The notes: a model not told the origin generated them from the sequence alone. Positions 26,159-35,516 are shown, counted from the first letter of the stretch. The stretch: 64,000 nucleotides of DNA from Laterigemmans sp052161645 (GCA_052161645.1 CP197414.1); one strand, 5' to 3'. A program made the numbers and translations.

Positions 26159-27790
26159 ATGAACAGCAGGATTAGCTCCATCCGGACGATGATTTGGCGA
26201 CATTGCCTGGTCGGGTGCATCGCCGCCAGCCTGGCGGTTGCCGGGCATGCCCAACCGGCAGACGATGCCAGCCCGCAAACCGCAACCGGCGTGGTCTTTA
26301 ACGACGCCAATGGCAATGGTGTTCGCGATGCTGATGAAGTGGGTATTCCTGAAATCAAAGTCAGCAATGGTCGTGAGATCGTGAAAACGGATCAGCAGGG
26401 ACGGTATCAGTTGCCAATCTCTGATGATTGCATTTTGTTCGTGATTAAACCACGCAACTGGATGACGCCGCTGAACGAAGACAATCTTCCTCAGTTTTAC
26501 TATATCCATAAGCCGGCTGGTTCACCGGCCAATTTCCGCTACGCCGGTGTCGAACCAACGGGGCCGCTCCCTGAATCGGTTGATTTCGCGCTCTCCCGTC
26601 GCGAGGAGCCCGAAACATTCAAAGCACTTTTGTTTGGTGATACGCAACCGCGTAACGTCGAAGAGGTGGAGTACATGGCTCATGATGTGATTGAGCAAGT
26701 GATTGCCGAGGATGCACATGGAGCGTCCTTCGGAGTCACGCTCGGTGATATCGTGTTTGACGATTTGTCGGTAATGACCCCGCACAACCAGGCGATCGCG
26801 CTGATCGGCATTCCCTGGTATAACGTGTTGGGCAATCATGATATGAATTTTGATGCTCCCAACGATGAACTAAGTGATGAGACTTTCGAGCGTCACTATG
26901 GTCCCAATTATTATTCATTCGACCATGGACCGACTCACTTTTTGGTCCTCGATGATGTCACTTGGGTGGCAGCAAAAAATGGCGAGCGGGCACATTATCA
27001 CGGCGGTTTCGGAGAACGCCAACTGGAGTTCATTCGCAATGACTTGGCCATGATCCCGCCTGATCAATTGGTGGTGTTGATGATGCATATTCCGCTGACC
27101 GGCGTTGATGATCGCCATGGATTATACCGCCTGATCGAACAACGCCCGGCGACCGTTTCCATCTCGGCCCACACGCATTACATGGAGCATCGCTTGATTG
27201 GCGACGAAGATGGTTGGCAAGGTGCCGAGCCACACCATCACATTATCAATGTCACGGTTTGTGGCAGCTGGTGGCGCGGACAACCTGATGAGCGGGGCAT
27301 CCCCCACGCCACGATGAGCGATGGCGGGGCTAATGGGTATTCGATTATGCAGTTTGATGGCAACAAGTACTCGCTTGAGTATCGCGCCGCCGGACGCCCC
27401 GCCGATTTCCAAATGCGGATCTATGCCCCGGAAGCGACCGCCCCGGCGGAATTGGTTAAGACCGTGGTGATGGCAAACGTGTTTAACGCCATGCCCCACA
27501 CCCAGTGCATGATGCGAGTCGGTGAAGGTGCATGGAAGCCAATGGAGCAAGTCACCACGCAAGATCCCGGGTTCGTGGCTGCCAAAGCTGCCGAAGCCAG
27601 CTTGGAAGGTCGCCAATGGCGTGATCTGCCCGGCGCTCATCAAACACCGCACATGTATCGCGCGATGTTACCAGCCTCACTCCCGGCGGGGACGCATCGG
27701 ATCGAAATCAAAGCGGTCTGGCAAGATGGCAAGGAAGTGGTCGACCACCGGGTCATGCGCGTCGAAGCTCCAGCCGCCACGGAAGAATAG
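26159..27790 (+). CDS. Secreted calcineurin-like phosphoesterase with N-terminal SdrD-like domain
   Basis: 543 residues from the ATG at 26159, preceded by an AGAGGGAT ribosome-binding site. After the signal peptide (CLVGCIAASLAVAGHAQ) an SdrD-B/metallophosphoesterase N-terminal beta domain appears (GVVFNDANGNGVRDADEVGI). The catalytic domain has LLFGDTQPRN, LGDIVFDDLS, NVLGNHDMNF, MMHIPLTG and SAHTHYMEH metal-binding blocks; the first motif has Gln where many members have His. A C-terminal domain of the family (from about residue 380) follows. It probably hydrolyses an extracytoplasmic phosphoester; substrate unknown. Confidence 0.88.
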   Translation: MNSRISSIRTMIWRHCLVGCIAASLAVAGHAQPADDASPQTATGVVFNDANGNGVRDADEVGIPEIKVSNGREIVKTDQQGRYQLPISDDCILFVIKPRNWMTPLNEDNLPQFYYIHKPAGSPANFRYAGVEPTGPLPESVDFALSRREEPETFKALLFGDTQPRNVEEVEYMAHDVIEQVIAEDAHGASFGVTLGDIVFDDLSVMTPHNQAIALIGIPWYNVLGNHDMNFDAPNDELSDETFERHYGPNYYSFDHGPTHFLVLDDVTWVAAKNGERAHYHGGFGERQLEFIRNDLAMIPPDQLVVLMMHIPLTGVDDRHGLYRLIEQRPATVSISAHTHYMEHRLIGDEDGWQGAEPHHHIINVTVCGSWWRGQPDERGIPHATMSDGGANGYSIMQFDGNKYSLEYRAAGRPADFQMRIYAPEATAPAELVKTVVMANVFNAMPHTQCMMRVGEGAWKPMEQVTTQDPGFVAAKAAEASLEGRQWRDLPGAHQTPHMYRAMLPASLPAGTHRIEIKAVWQDGKEVVDHRVMRVEAPAATEE

Positions 27791-27810
27791 CCAACGGCTG
27801 GTTTCAATAG

Positions 27811-29601
27811 TCAGCGACCGGTTTCATGGGTGGCGAGCGATCTAAGCAGCCCCCAGCAGGCCAGCAAAAGAATGATGGTCAACGGTAGGGCGGCGGTGAT
27901 TGCCGCCGCCTGAAGGGCTTGCAAGCCCCCGGCCAGCAACAAACTGGCCGCCACGATGCCTTCGGTGATTGCCCAAAATAACCGCGTTCCCACCGGGGGA
28001 TCGGGGTTCCCGCCCGAAGCAATCATATCGATCACCATCGAAGCGGAGTCCGAGGAGGTGACGAAAAACAGGATGATGCACAGCGTGGCTATGCCCACGG
28101 CGATCAGCGTCAGTGCTTGCGAAGCAAACAGGCCTTCCATTAGGGCGAACAAAACGGTGGGGAGTTGGGCGATCTGTTCTTCCCCCGTATCGTTGACAAT
28201 CATCGGAGCATCTAAATACTCGACCGCCGTTAACGGCATGTCTTCGGAACGGATATCACCGGCCGCATTCTGCACCGGCTCGCCCGCTTGATTGATCATT
28301 GCCACGTGATAGCTGGGTAGCTCGGCGGCCGGATCATAATCGGCCTCATTGGCGACTCGCTCTAGGTGGTCCGTGTGTTGGCGCAGCGTGGTGGCACCAA
28401 AAGCGGTCAACCAAGCGATACCGACGGCCGTCGGGACCAGCAACACACCGGTCACGAATTCGCGAATGCTGCGGCCCCGTGAAACTCTCGCGATAAACAT
28501 GCCCACGAAAGGTGACCAAGAGATCCACCAAGCCCAATAGAAGACGGTCCAGGAATTTAGCCAGGCCCGACCATCAGATGAGAAGGAACCGGTGCGGAAG
28601 CTGCTGAAGGGCAGAATTTGCAAGTAGGCACCGGTGTTTTCCACCACCGCCCCCAGAAAAGCGACTAAGCCACCGCCGCCGATTGCCAGCACCATCAAGC
28701 TGCCCGCCAAAAAAATGTTGATCTCACTCAGCCGCCGAATGCCAGTCCCTAACCCCAGCACCACCGAAACAGTCGCCACGGCCGTGATCGCGGCAATCAA
28801 GCCGACTTGAATCCGCGGATTGATCGGCCATTCAAACAGATAAGCGAATCCGGCGTTCACTTGTTGCGCACCAATACCTAGCGAAGTGGCGACTCCGGTC
28901 AGCGTGGCTACGATCGTCAGGGTATCAACGACGTCCCCCAGCCGCCCCCACACTCGATCGCCAAAAATCGGGTACAGCAATGAGCGAAATCCAAGCGGCA
29001 GGCCGCGGCGAAAGCCAAAATAGGCAAGCGCCAACCCGACGAAGGCATACAACGCCCAGGGGTGAAAGCCCCAGTGAAAAATCGTCACCGCCATCGCTAG
29101 CCGTGACGAGTCCAGTCCATCGGCAAATCCCGGAGGCGTCGTATTGTAGTGATAGACCGGCTCAGCCACACTCCAGAAAACCAGCCCAATTCCCATGCCG
29201 GCGCTAAATAGCATTGAAAACCAGGAGAGCCGGCTGAATTCCGGCTCGTCGGCGTCGGTGCCCAGTTTGACGTGACCATAACGGCCCAATCCCAACCAGC
29301 AGGTGAGTCCCAGAAAGCCAGTCATCGCCGTTACGTACAGCCAACCAAAGCGATCTCCAATTCCCGCCTTGATTGCTTCGAAGACACTTTCCAGTTCATC
29401 GCTGGGGAACAGGAACACCGAAAACACCAACGCCAGCACGATTACCGCTCCGGCGGGAAATACCACCGGATGCATCTCGAAATGCGGCCCAAAGGAAAGC
29501 CGCGGCAAGCTGGGAGACGCTTCCGCCTTAGCGGCAACGCCTCCGTTTGACTCGGCGGGCGCGGTGGGATCTTCCGTGGAATCCGGGGAGGCAGAGGACA
29601 T
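27811..29601 (-). CDS. BCCT-family betaine/choline/carnitine transporter
   Basis: 596 residues from the ATG at 29601 (a longer frame enters the upstream gene). Twelve membrane segments, with the family signatures GMGIGLVFWSVAEPVYHY (normally GMGIGLVFWGVAEP) and WTVFYWAWWISWSPFVGMFI then ARVSRGRSIREF. A hydrophilic insert of about 80 residues lies between late helices. BCCT carriers take up betaine-type solutes with Na+ or H+. Being the last gene of an operon with glycine and sarcosine methyltransferases, glycine betaine is the likely substrate and osmoprotection the role. Only 4 bp separate it from the upstream stop. Confidence 0.9.
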   Translation of the reverse strand: MSSASPDSTEDPTAPAESNGGVAAKAEASPSLPRLSFGPHFEMHPVVFPAGAVIVLALVFSVFLFPSDELESVFEAIKAGIGDRFGWLYVTAMTGFLGLTCWLGLGRYGHVKLGTDADEPEFSRLSWFSMLFSAGMGIGLVFWSVAEPVYHYNTTPPGFADGLDSSRLAMAVTIFHWGFHPWALYAFVGLALAYFGFRRGLPLGFRSLLYPIFGDRVWGRLGDVVDTLTIVATLTGVATSLGIGAQQVNAGFAYLFEWPINPRIQVGLIAAITAVATVSVVLGLGTGIRRLSEINIFLAGSLMVLAIGGGGLVAFLGAVVENTGAYLQILPFSSFRTGSFSSDGRAWLNSWTVFYWAWWISWSPFVGMFIARVSRGRSIREFVTGVLLVPTAVGIAWLTAFGATTLRQHTDHLERVANEADYDPAAELPSYHVAMINQAGEPVQNAAGDIRSEDMPLTAVEYLDAPMIVNDTGEEQIAQLPTVLFALMEGLFASQALTLIAVGIATLCIILFFVTSSDSASMVIDMIASGGNPDPPVGTRLFWAITEGIVAASLLLAGGLQALQAAAITAALPLTIILLLACWGLLRSLATHETGR

Positions 29602-29605
29602 TCGG

Positions 29606-30442
29606 TCAACACTTTTCGAACAAGAAAATACCCCAGCTGAGATGACCCGCTTGGCCACCATCGATCCAATGCTTCAGCCCCTGTTGCATCCGCTGCAGGT
29701 ACTCAGCGGAAATCTTGCCGACTAACTTCGGGCCTTCGCTTTCCATCGTTTCCAGCACCCGCCGGTAATGGTTAACCAATTGCTCGGTGTGACAAGCGAA
29801 ACCGTGATCGCGCCATCCCAATTCGCTGGCTACCCCTTGATAAAACTTGGGGCAACCAAGATCGGGCAAGTGAATGCGAGCGAGGATCGGCGCCAGCACG
29901 CCGGCGGGAAACTCGTCGGCACTCATCGGGTCAGTGAAAATAAACCGGCCGCTTGGTTTGAGCACGCGGTGGACTTCGCTGAGCACTCGTCGCCGATCGC
30001 CCGAGTGCAGCATCGCGTCCTGAGACCAGACGACGTCGACCGACTGATCCTCCATGGGAATGTCCTCAAATCGACCATCCACCACATCGATCCGGTCGCT
30101 CACGCCAGCCTGCTGATTCAATAATCGGTTGCGTTGATTTTCTGCTTCCGACAGGTTCAGGCAGGTCACATGACAGCCAAACTGTTCGACCATCCGCCGA
30201 GCTGCTCCGCCGTATCCCGAACCAATGTCGAGCACTCGAGTCGCCGGCGATACCTGCCCCAACCGCTCGATCATGCGATCGACCGTGCGACGACTGGCCG
30301 TGCGAATCGGTTCGTCCGCCGACTCGTAGAAACCTACGTGAATGTCCTCGCCACCCCAAACTTCCCAATAAAAATTGTCCGCGTCGGGGCTGTTGTAATA
30401 CTGGCGGGCTGTCTCGGTTGCCGCGTCGTATGTCGCGCTCAT
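29606..30442 (-). CDS. Sarcosine/dimethylglycine N-methyltransferase (SDMT)
   Basis: 278 residues. SAM-binding motif I RVLDIGSGYGGAARRMVEQF, motif II region DVVWSQDAMLHSGDRRRVLS and post motif FIFTDPMSADEF match the SDMT type, as does the N-terminal RQYYNSPDADNFYWEVWGGE. It would methylate sarcosine to dimethylglycine and on to glycine betaine in the cytosol. Its ATG overlaps the stop of the upstream GSMT gene by 4 bp (ATGA), pointing to translational coupling. Gene naming is from memory of the family; substrate specificity is inferred from the pairing. Confidence 0.87.
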   Translation of the reverse strand: MSATYDAATETARQYYNSPDADNFYWEVWGGEDIHVGFYESADEPIRTASRRTVDRMIERLGQVSPATRVLDIGSGYGGAARRMVEQFGCHVTCLNLSEAENQRNRLLNQQAGVSDRIDVVDGRFEDIPMEDQSVDVVWSQDAMLHSGDRRRVLSEVHRVLKPSGRFIFTDPMSADEFPAGVLAPILARIHLPDLGCPKFYQGVASELGWRDHGFACHTEQLVNHYRRVLETMESEGPKLVGKISAEYLQRMQQGLKHWIDGGQAGHLSWGIFLFEKC

Positions 30443-31302
30443 TCTTCGCCCTCCTCAAGCCAAGCTTCTTCGTTTGCCAAAGAGTCATAGCACTTCTGGG
30501 CCACGTGAATAAAGAAGTCTGGTTCCGATTCGCGATACGTTTCTTGGAAATCGCCAAAAGTGTCGATCTGCTGGAATCCGACTTCGCGGAGCAGACGGCG
30601 GGTGTATCGCTTCCTCAGCGGGAACATGTTGAGGTGGTAACGGGAACCGTCTGGGAACGAGTAGCAGAACCGCGCCAGCCCTTCGTCCATGTGCTCCGGT
30701 TCGGCCGAGACTTTTTCGCCGCAGTAGTAGAACTTATGCTTTGAATCGAAACCATGATCGAGGATCGAATCGTAGTTCCGCTGGTCGAGAATCAGCACGC
30801 CGTCATGAACTAATGCGGCGTAGAATTCGGCCAACGCTTTGCGGCGATCTCGTTCGCTGAACAGGTGAGTGAACGAGTTCCCCAAGCAAATTACCGCATC
30901 AAAGCGACCATGCACGTCACGATTGAGCCACCGCCAATCGGCCTGGATGGTCCTCAATACATGTCCTCGTTTACGACCGTTTTCGAAGGCTCGGGAGAGC
31001 ATGTAGGGACTGCCGTCGGCGCTGACCACATCAAATCCGGCCTCAATCAGCCGCATTGAGTGGAATCCGGTGCCGGCAGCCACGTCAAGGATCCGTTTGA
31101 CACCCCGCGCCCGCAAATTCTCGATGAAGAACGAGCCTTCCGCATCGGCACGCTGCTGCCAGTCAATTAGGTCGTCCCACTTTTCCACAAAACCTCGGAC
31201 GTACTCGTCTGTATACTGGTCGGTGTCGCGCACCGCTGTGGGGTCGTCACCGTAGTCTTGCGGTTGATACTCCAGCAATGATTTTTTTTGACCGGGATCC
31301 AC
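30439..31302 (-). CDS. Glycine/sarcosine N-methyltransferase (GSMT)
   Basis: 287 residues from a GTG at 31302. Motif I VKRILDVAAGTGFHSMRLIE, the QADWRWLNRDVHGRFDAVIC block, the ICLGNSFTHLFSERDRRKAL segment and the C-terminal RESEPDFFIHVAQK fit glycine sarcosine methyltransferase, which makes sarcosine and dimethylglycine from glycine using SAM. It is the first gene of a three-gene minus-strand unit with SDMT and the BCCT carrier, so the cell can both make and import betaine. A MarR-type regulator is divergent 82 bp away. Confidence 0.87.
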   Translation of the reverse strand: MDPGQKKSLLEYQPQDYGDDPTAVRDTDQYTDEYVRGFVEKWDDLIDWQQRADAEGSFFIENLRARGVKRILDVAAGTGFHSMRLIEAGFDVVSADGSPYMLSRAFENGRKRGHVLRTIQADWRWLNRDVHGRFDAVICLGNSFTHLFSERDRRKALAEFYAALVHDGVLILDQRNYDSILDHGFDSKHKFYYCGEKVSAEPEHMDEGLARFCYSFPDGSRYHLNMFPLRKRYTRRLLREVGFQQIDTFGDFQETYRESEPDFFIHVAQKCYDSLANEEAWLEEGEE

Positions 31303-31384
31303 GGTTATCCATCTCCAGGAAAGTCTCGAAATAAGCGAGCGATTGCCAAGGCAATTGCTTTGAACTCAAAGTAGTTTAGCCGAA
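31303..31384. promoter_or_regulatory. Divergent promoter region of the betaine operon and the MarR gene
   Basis: Only 82 bp separate the GSMT start from the MarR-type gene, so both promoters and probably the regulator's operator lie here or in the adjacent codons. No inverted-repeat operator could be assigned with confidence. Confidence 0.5.
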
Positions 31385-32029
31385 ATGGCCGCAGATAACA
31401 TGGGGTGCGATTCTGGTGTAGACTGTGGGCTGGTTTCCGGCCCCCTAAGCTGGCCTCTGGCCCCCTCGATTGAAGTGCGCGCAGTGCTTACCGAAGAAGA
31501 TCAGATCGTTGCCGCCATTCGGCAAATCATTCGCGCCGTCGACTTGCATTCCCGGCGTCTAGTGGAGGGGCACGGTCTGACCGGTCCGCAGTTGGTGGTG
31601 CTGCAAGAAATCGCCCGCCAGGGGCCGCTTGCGACCAGCAATTTGGCGAGGGCCGTACATCTCAGCCAAGCCACTGTGACGGGTATCGTGCAGCGACTGG
31701 AGCGGCGGGAGTTGGTTGAACGGGCGCCCAGTTCGTCGGATCGCCGCTCGGTTGCCCTGACCGTCACGGTCGCCGGGCAGGAATTATTGCGTGTCTCGCC
31801 TTCGCTGCTGCAAGATCGTTTTCGCGATTCTTTGTCAAAGTTGCAGCAGTGGGAACGGTTGCAAATTCTGGCCACTCTGCAACGCGTCGCCGGGCTGATG
31901 GATGCCGGAGACCTGGACGCCGCACCGCACTTGATCCCCGGCGAATTCGCGGCTCCGCCAGCAGAGCAGCCGCTTCAATCGTCCGAGAAAAAAACGCTGG
32001 AACTCAGTGACAACGGGGGAATTCAGTGA
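31385..32029 (+). CDS. MarR-family transcriptional regulator
   Basis: Up to 214 residues; a GTG near 31478 would give a more usual length of about 183. The winged helix-turn-helix is clear: LTGPQLVVLQEIARQGPLAT, SNLARAVHLSQATVTGIVQR and the wing RRELVERAPSSSDRRSVALT. Flanking helices allow dimerisation, and a Pro-rich C-terminal tail extends past the domain. Its divergent position beside the betaine synthesis operon suggests it regulates that operon, as EctR (also MarR family) does for ectoine in halophiles. That link is inference. Confidence 0.87.
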   Translation: MAADNMGCDSGVDCGLVSGPLSWPLAPSIEVRAVLTEEDQIVAAIRQIIRAVDLHSRRLVEGHGLTGPQLVVLQEIARQGPLATSNLARAVHLSQATVTGIVQRLERRELVERAPSSSDRRSVALTVTVAGQELLRVSPSLLQDRFRDSLSKLQQWERLQILATLQRVAGLMDAGDLDAAPHLIPGEFAAPPAEQPLQSSEKKTLELSDNGGIQ

Positions 32030-32042
32030 CGCGTAGTCAGTG

Positions 32043-32423
32043 TTAAGTGCGTCCGCAGCCGCTGCATCGCCGCACGTACCCAGCTAGACCGCCGCCACCG
32101 CGGCGTACAGTTTGAACCAGGTCGCCGCAGTGCGGGCAAAATTCTCGTTCCGCCTGGCTTTCGCCATTGACGGCGGCTTGCGCACAGCGGGTGCAGTGCC
32201 GCGTATCGGGCAAAACCTCGAGTCGTTCGGGGTGAATCGACTGCTGGCATTCCTCGCAGCGGCGGCCTTCGCCCCACAGTTCCGGGTCTTCTTCAAGTTC
32301 CCCGAAGGCGTCGCTAAGCTCTGGCGACGATGAACCGGGCCGGCCGCAGCTGGGGCAGCAAAGTTGGTCGAGCGCAAATCGCCAACGCTCGCCGCAGTCG
32401 GGACAGTCAACAAACAGGTTCAT
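32043..32423 (-). CDS. Small multi-zinc-ribbon protein
   Basis: 126 residues from the ATG at 32423; the longer frame adds an unconvincing leader. Five cysteine pairs are visible: CPDC, CPSC, CEEC with HCTRC, CPHC and CSGC. The central part (CEECQQSIHPERLEVLPDTR then HCTRC) resembles the C4 zinc finger of DksA/TraR proteins. It lacks the coiled-coil of DksA, so an RNA-polymerase role is not implied. It is convergent with the MarR gene, which ends 13 bp away. Function unknown. Confidence 0.7.
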   Translation of the reverse strand: MNLFVDCPDCGERWRFALDQLCCPSCGRPGSSSPELSDAFGELEEDPELWGEGRRCEECQQSIHPERLEVLPDTRHCTRCAQAAVNGESQAEREFCPHCGDLVQTVRRGGGGLAGYVRRCSGCGRT

Positions 32424-32870
32424 TCTCGCGTTGCCCCGGTGGGCTGGTGCGCCCGAGTAGTTCTTGGCCCGAGTAGTTCTTGCGACGAGGTGGCACCAAA
32501 AAAACAGCAGGCCCGCCCGGCGAGGGAGCCGAAAGCGGACCTGCTGCAATTGAATCCTAACACCGAAGCCGCTGGGTTAACAACGACTTCGGTGTCAGAA
32601 AAGGACTATATCGCAGAGCCTCAGCACGGACGATTGACCCAGTAACCGTCAGCACTTGAGTTGTTTGCTCTAACCTTGGAGGAAGGTTGACACCTGGTTC
32701 CCGCGATCCATGTGCCTACGATAACGTCCCTGGAAAACTCGGTAAGTTTTAGAAATGTTGGTCACGGACCTGCCGCCAAGTGCTCCGTTGCGGGGGGAAT
32801 TAGCAGCTTGCCAGACCACGTGTCAACGCGAAAAAATGTAAATTCCGCAATCGCTTCACGTGGGGGGAGC
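32424..32870. other. Intergenic stretch with hairpins and a short duplication
   Basis: About 450 bp with no supported gene. It contains a 16-bp tandem duplication (GCCCGAGTAGTTCTTG, 32451-32482), a 9-bp stem-loop ACACCGAAG/CTTCGGTGT at 32560-32595 with an 18-nt loop and no T run, and a small hairpin AACCTT-GGAGG-AAGGTT at 32672-32688. A small RNA cannot be excluded. Confidence 0.5.
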
Positions 32871-34544
32871 TTACGACTTTAAGGCGGGGTGCGGGAGGAT
32901 CACCGGCAGCCCGGCGGCGCGTTGTTGGCCGCGTTGTTGGCCGCGTTGTTGGCCGGAATGTTTGCCGCTGGAGTGAGTTGCCTGCTGGGCCGGTTGCGGC
33001 TTCTCCGCCCGGGCTTGCAATAACTCGCGGATCATTTCTTCTTCGCACGCCAAAGCGGCGCGTTCCAAGGCGGGCGCATCGCTGCACCAGCCACCGGCGA
33101 CGACGATCGTATCGGCGGGGCCAGCTTGTTCGATCGCCCAAGCAATCGCGGCGGCTCGGTTGGCGATCAGCCGCGGTTTTCCCGGCTGCTTGACTCCGTC
33201 GAGCCAATCGTGCGCAGCTGACAAAAAACCGGCTTTAGTGGGGCAAGCGGAGGTTACGATGGTTCGATCCGCATATTTTTCCGCGACAGCCCCGGTGGCT
33301 GCCAAATCGACGCTATCGGCCCCTTCGCCGACAGCCGCCACAACCCACAACCGCCCCGCTCCGCGTTCCCGCCGCAAGCCCCGCAGCAGACCGCGTAGAC
33401 GTTGCGGGTTGCCGCAGGAGTCCAGCATCACGGCGGGCGTTGGCCAGCCACCAATCCGCTGCAGCCGGCCAGGTATGTGCCGAACTTTTGCCAAAGCGGC
33501 AATCGATTCGTGCAGTGGCGATTGCATCAGCATCCCCACGGCAATCGCCGCCAATTGGTTGCCTGCCATCAGCGGGCCAGTCAACACGGTTTCCATCGTC
33601 GCGGTGACATCGCCGGTGGTGACCATCAGCGTTGTTTCGCCAGGTTGCTGGTCGAAAATCTTTGCCGATACGTTGGCTTCGCCACGCAGCCCGTAAGTTA
33701 ACAGCGGCACGCCGGCGCGATCCGCGGCAGCCATCGCAGCACAGCTGTCGGCGTTGACAATCGCGACGCCCCCTTCTCGTAATTGCTCCAACGCCAGGTC
33801 CAATCCGCAAGCCACCCCCGCATCCTCGGGCGTCTGCTTGCCGCCCGTCAAAATCAGCACATCAAGGGCTAAGTTACGAAACCCGCCGGAGTGCAGATAA
33901 TCATCGGATAACTCTAGCACGACCGCAGCCGAGCCGGCGTCACGCGCGTCGGCCAGAAACTCGCTGGTTTGCAGCACGCCCAATTGTCGCGAGTCGGCGG
34001 CCGATTGGATGACCCCGTCGCAACTACCCAAATCGGTATCGTAAGCGGTTCGCTGCCCCAAGCCGCGGAGCATCGCGGCGGTCAACAGAGCGGTGGTCGT
34101 TTTTCCGCCAGCACCCACAACGCCAACAATCAACAAATCCTCAGCAGGATTTCCATGCAGAGCATCCGCCAACTTGGCCGCGGCTCGATCGGCATTGCTG
34201 ACCACGCACTGGGGAAGTGGCACGGGAAGAATTTCCTCAGTCAACAAGCCGGTGGCACCGCGGGCCAAAGCTTGGCAGGCCGCTTCTAACGGATCGTCGC
34301 AGTCAGACAGCAAGGCCAGAATTGTGCCCGGTTGGCATTCGCTCGGCGAACTGACCAAGACATCACCACAGACATCCAGACCGCCGAAAAAGCGAGCTTG
34401 GGGCAAAAGCTCTCGCAAGGAAAAATGTCCGTTGCCGTCGCTTGCAGCGGGCTCAGCTGGCGAGGACTGTCCGCCGCTGCCACTTAATTCGGCGGGATGC
34501 TTGTGCTCTTGTGAGCGACGCTGAGGTAAATCGCGACCTTCCAT
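32871..34544 (-). CDS. MurE-like Mur ligase family protein, divergent paralogue
   Basis: 557 residues. It shows the Mur ligase layout: an N-terminal substrate domain (GDVLVSSPSECQPGTILALL), a central ATP-binding domain with P-loop GVVGAGGKTTTALLTAAMLR, and a MurE-type linker IPGRLQRI followed by MLDSCGNPQRLRGLLRGLR, where MurE has the DYAHTPD motif. The Asn-Leu-Thr metal/substrate block and the DNPR meso-DAP motif of MurE are not found, so peptide substrate and activity are doubtful. The C-terminus is a Gln/Arg repeat (GQQRGQQRGQQR) coded by a 12-bp tandem repeat. Likely a lineage-specific amide ligase; the true murE would be elsewhere. Confidence 0.8.
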   Translation of the reverse strand: MEGRDLPQRRSQEHKHPAELSGSGGQSSPAEPAASDGNGHFSLRELLPQARFFGGLDVCGDVLVSSPSECQPGTILALLSDCDDPLEAACQALARGATGLLTEEILPVPLPQCVVSNADRAAAKLADALHGNPAEDLLIVGVVGAGGKTTTALLTAAMLRGLGQRTAYDTDLGSCDGVIQSAADSRQLGVLQTSEFLADARDAGSAAVVLELSDDYLHSGGFRNLALDVLILTGGKQTPEDAGVACGLDLALEQLREGGVAIVNADSCAAMAAADRAGVPLLTYGLRGEANVSAKIFDQQPGETTLMVTTGDVTATMETVLTGPLMAGNQLAAIAVGMLMQSPLHESIAALAKVRHIPGRLQRIGGWPTPAVMLDSCGNPQRLRGLLRGLRRERGAGRLWVVAAVGEGADSVDLAATGAVAEKYADRTIVTSACPTKAGFLSAAHDWLDGVKQPGKPRLIANRAAAIAWAIEQAGPADTIVVAGGWCSDAPALERAALACEEEMIRELLQARAEKPQPAQQATHSSGKHSGQQRGQQRGQQRAAGLPVILPHPALKS

Positions 34545-34808
34545 CCTGGGCCTCCATGCCTATGGTGGGATGCTATCATGCTAAAATCAGCAGCTTCCGA
34601 GCGGTCCTTGCCCTTCCGTCTTGCCGACGTACGCTGATTGTCAGCATCCGCTCGATTTGGTCAACCCGGATCGCCGGCGATTCGATAGCAATCGAGTGGC
34701 CGAGCGGTTGTTGCCGCGGCCGTCGAAGTGGCTGGCCCGCAGATTGCCCCAGTTTATGAAACTCGGGAACGAGAGCTTTTTTTACCCGCCCCTTGAGGAA
34801 GTAGACAG

Positions 34809-35516
34809 TTGGAAGACTTTGACCTTGGACAGTTGGCCGCCTATCTGCACCTGACCCCCGATCAGGTCATGAAAATGGTCAAACAAAACCGCATTCCGGC
34901 GCGGCGAGTCAGTGGACAGTGGCGTTTCGCTGAGGCCGAGGTGCATCACTGGCTGGAGGAGCGCATTGGCGTGGCAGACGAAGCTCAGCTCGATCGCGTG
35001 GAAGCGGTGCTGGATCGTTCCGCCGGCAGTGAGCACGCGCCCAAAGTGGCCGATTTGTTGGCTGTGGAAGCGATTGCGATCCCCCTGCAAGCTCGCACTC
35101 GGGGCTCGGTCATTCGCAATATGTGCGAACTGGCCACGCGGAGCGGTCTGATGTGGGACGCTCCGGCAATGGTCGAAGCGGTCAAGGCGCGGGAAGAATT
35201 GCATCCCACCGCCCTCGACAATGGCGTGGCGTTAATGCACCCCCGGCGTCCACAAACTTCAATTCTAGCTGACTCCGTGATCGCGCTTGGTGTTTGCCCA
35301 ACCCCCATCGCGTTTTCCGATGCTGGCCAATTAACCGATGTTTTTTTTCTGATCTGCTCTTACGATGATCGCACCCATCTGCGAATACTTGCCCGGCTGA
35401 GTCGTTTGATTACCGCAGACGATGTGGTCGACCAGTTGCGAACGGCCGAGTCGCCCACCGCAGCCTGGGAGATCGTGCGTCAAGCCGAAGTTGAAGCTTA
35501 CGAAGACCCCACATGA
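34809..35516 (+). CDS. Excisionase-type HTH fused to a PTS EIIA-like domain
   Basis: 235 residues from a TTG at 34809 with a GAGGAAG site upstream. Residues 1-55 form an excisionase/MerR-type helix-turn-helix (LAAYLHLTPDQVMKMVKQNR then IPARRVSGQWRFAEAEV). Residues about 85-230 match the EIIA domain of fructose/nitrogen PTS (PtsN type), with the phospho-acceptor His at 144 in DNGVALMHPRRP. Such a fusion suggests a DNA-binding or partner-binding regulator whose state depends on phosphorylation. No PTS transporter is adjacent. The next gene overlaps its stop by 4 bp. The 264 bp before it, divergent from the ligase gene, show only presumptive promoters. Confidence 0.83.
   Translation: MEDFDLGQLAAYLHLTPDQVMKMVKQNRIPARRVSGQWRFAEAEVHHWLEERIGVADEAQLDRVEAVLDRSAGSEHAPKVADLLAVEAIAIPLQARTRGSVIRNMCELATRSGLMWDAPAMVEAVKAREELHPTALDNGVALMHPRRPQTSILADSVIALGVCPTPIAFSDAGQLTDVFFLICSYDDRTHLRILARLSRLITADDVVDQLRTAESPTAAWEIVRQAEVEAYEDPT

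Noticed and set aside
25813..26367. N-terminal extension of the DUF1549/1553 protein
   Set aside because: It would overlap the divergent phosphoesterase gene and bury the signal peptide at 25812.
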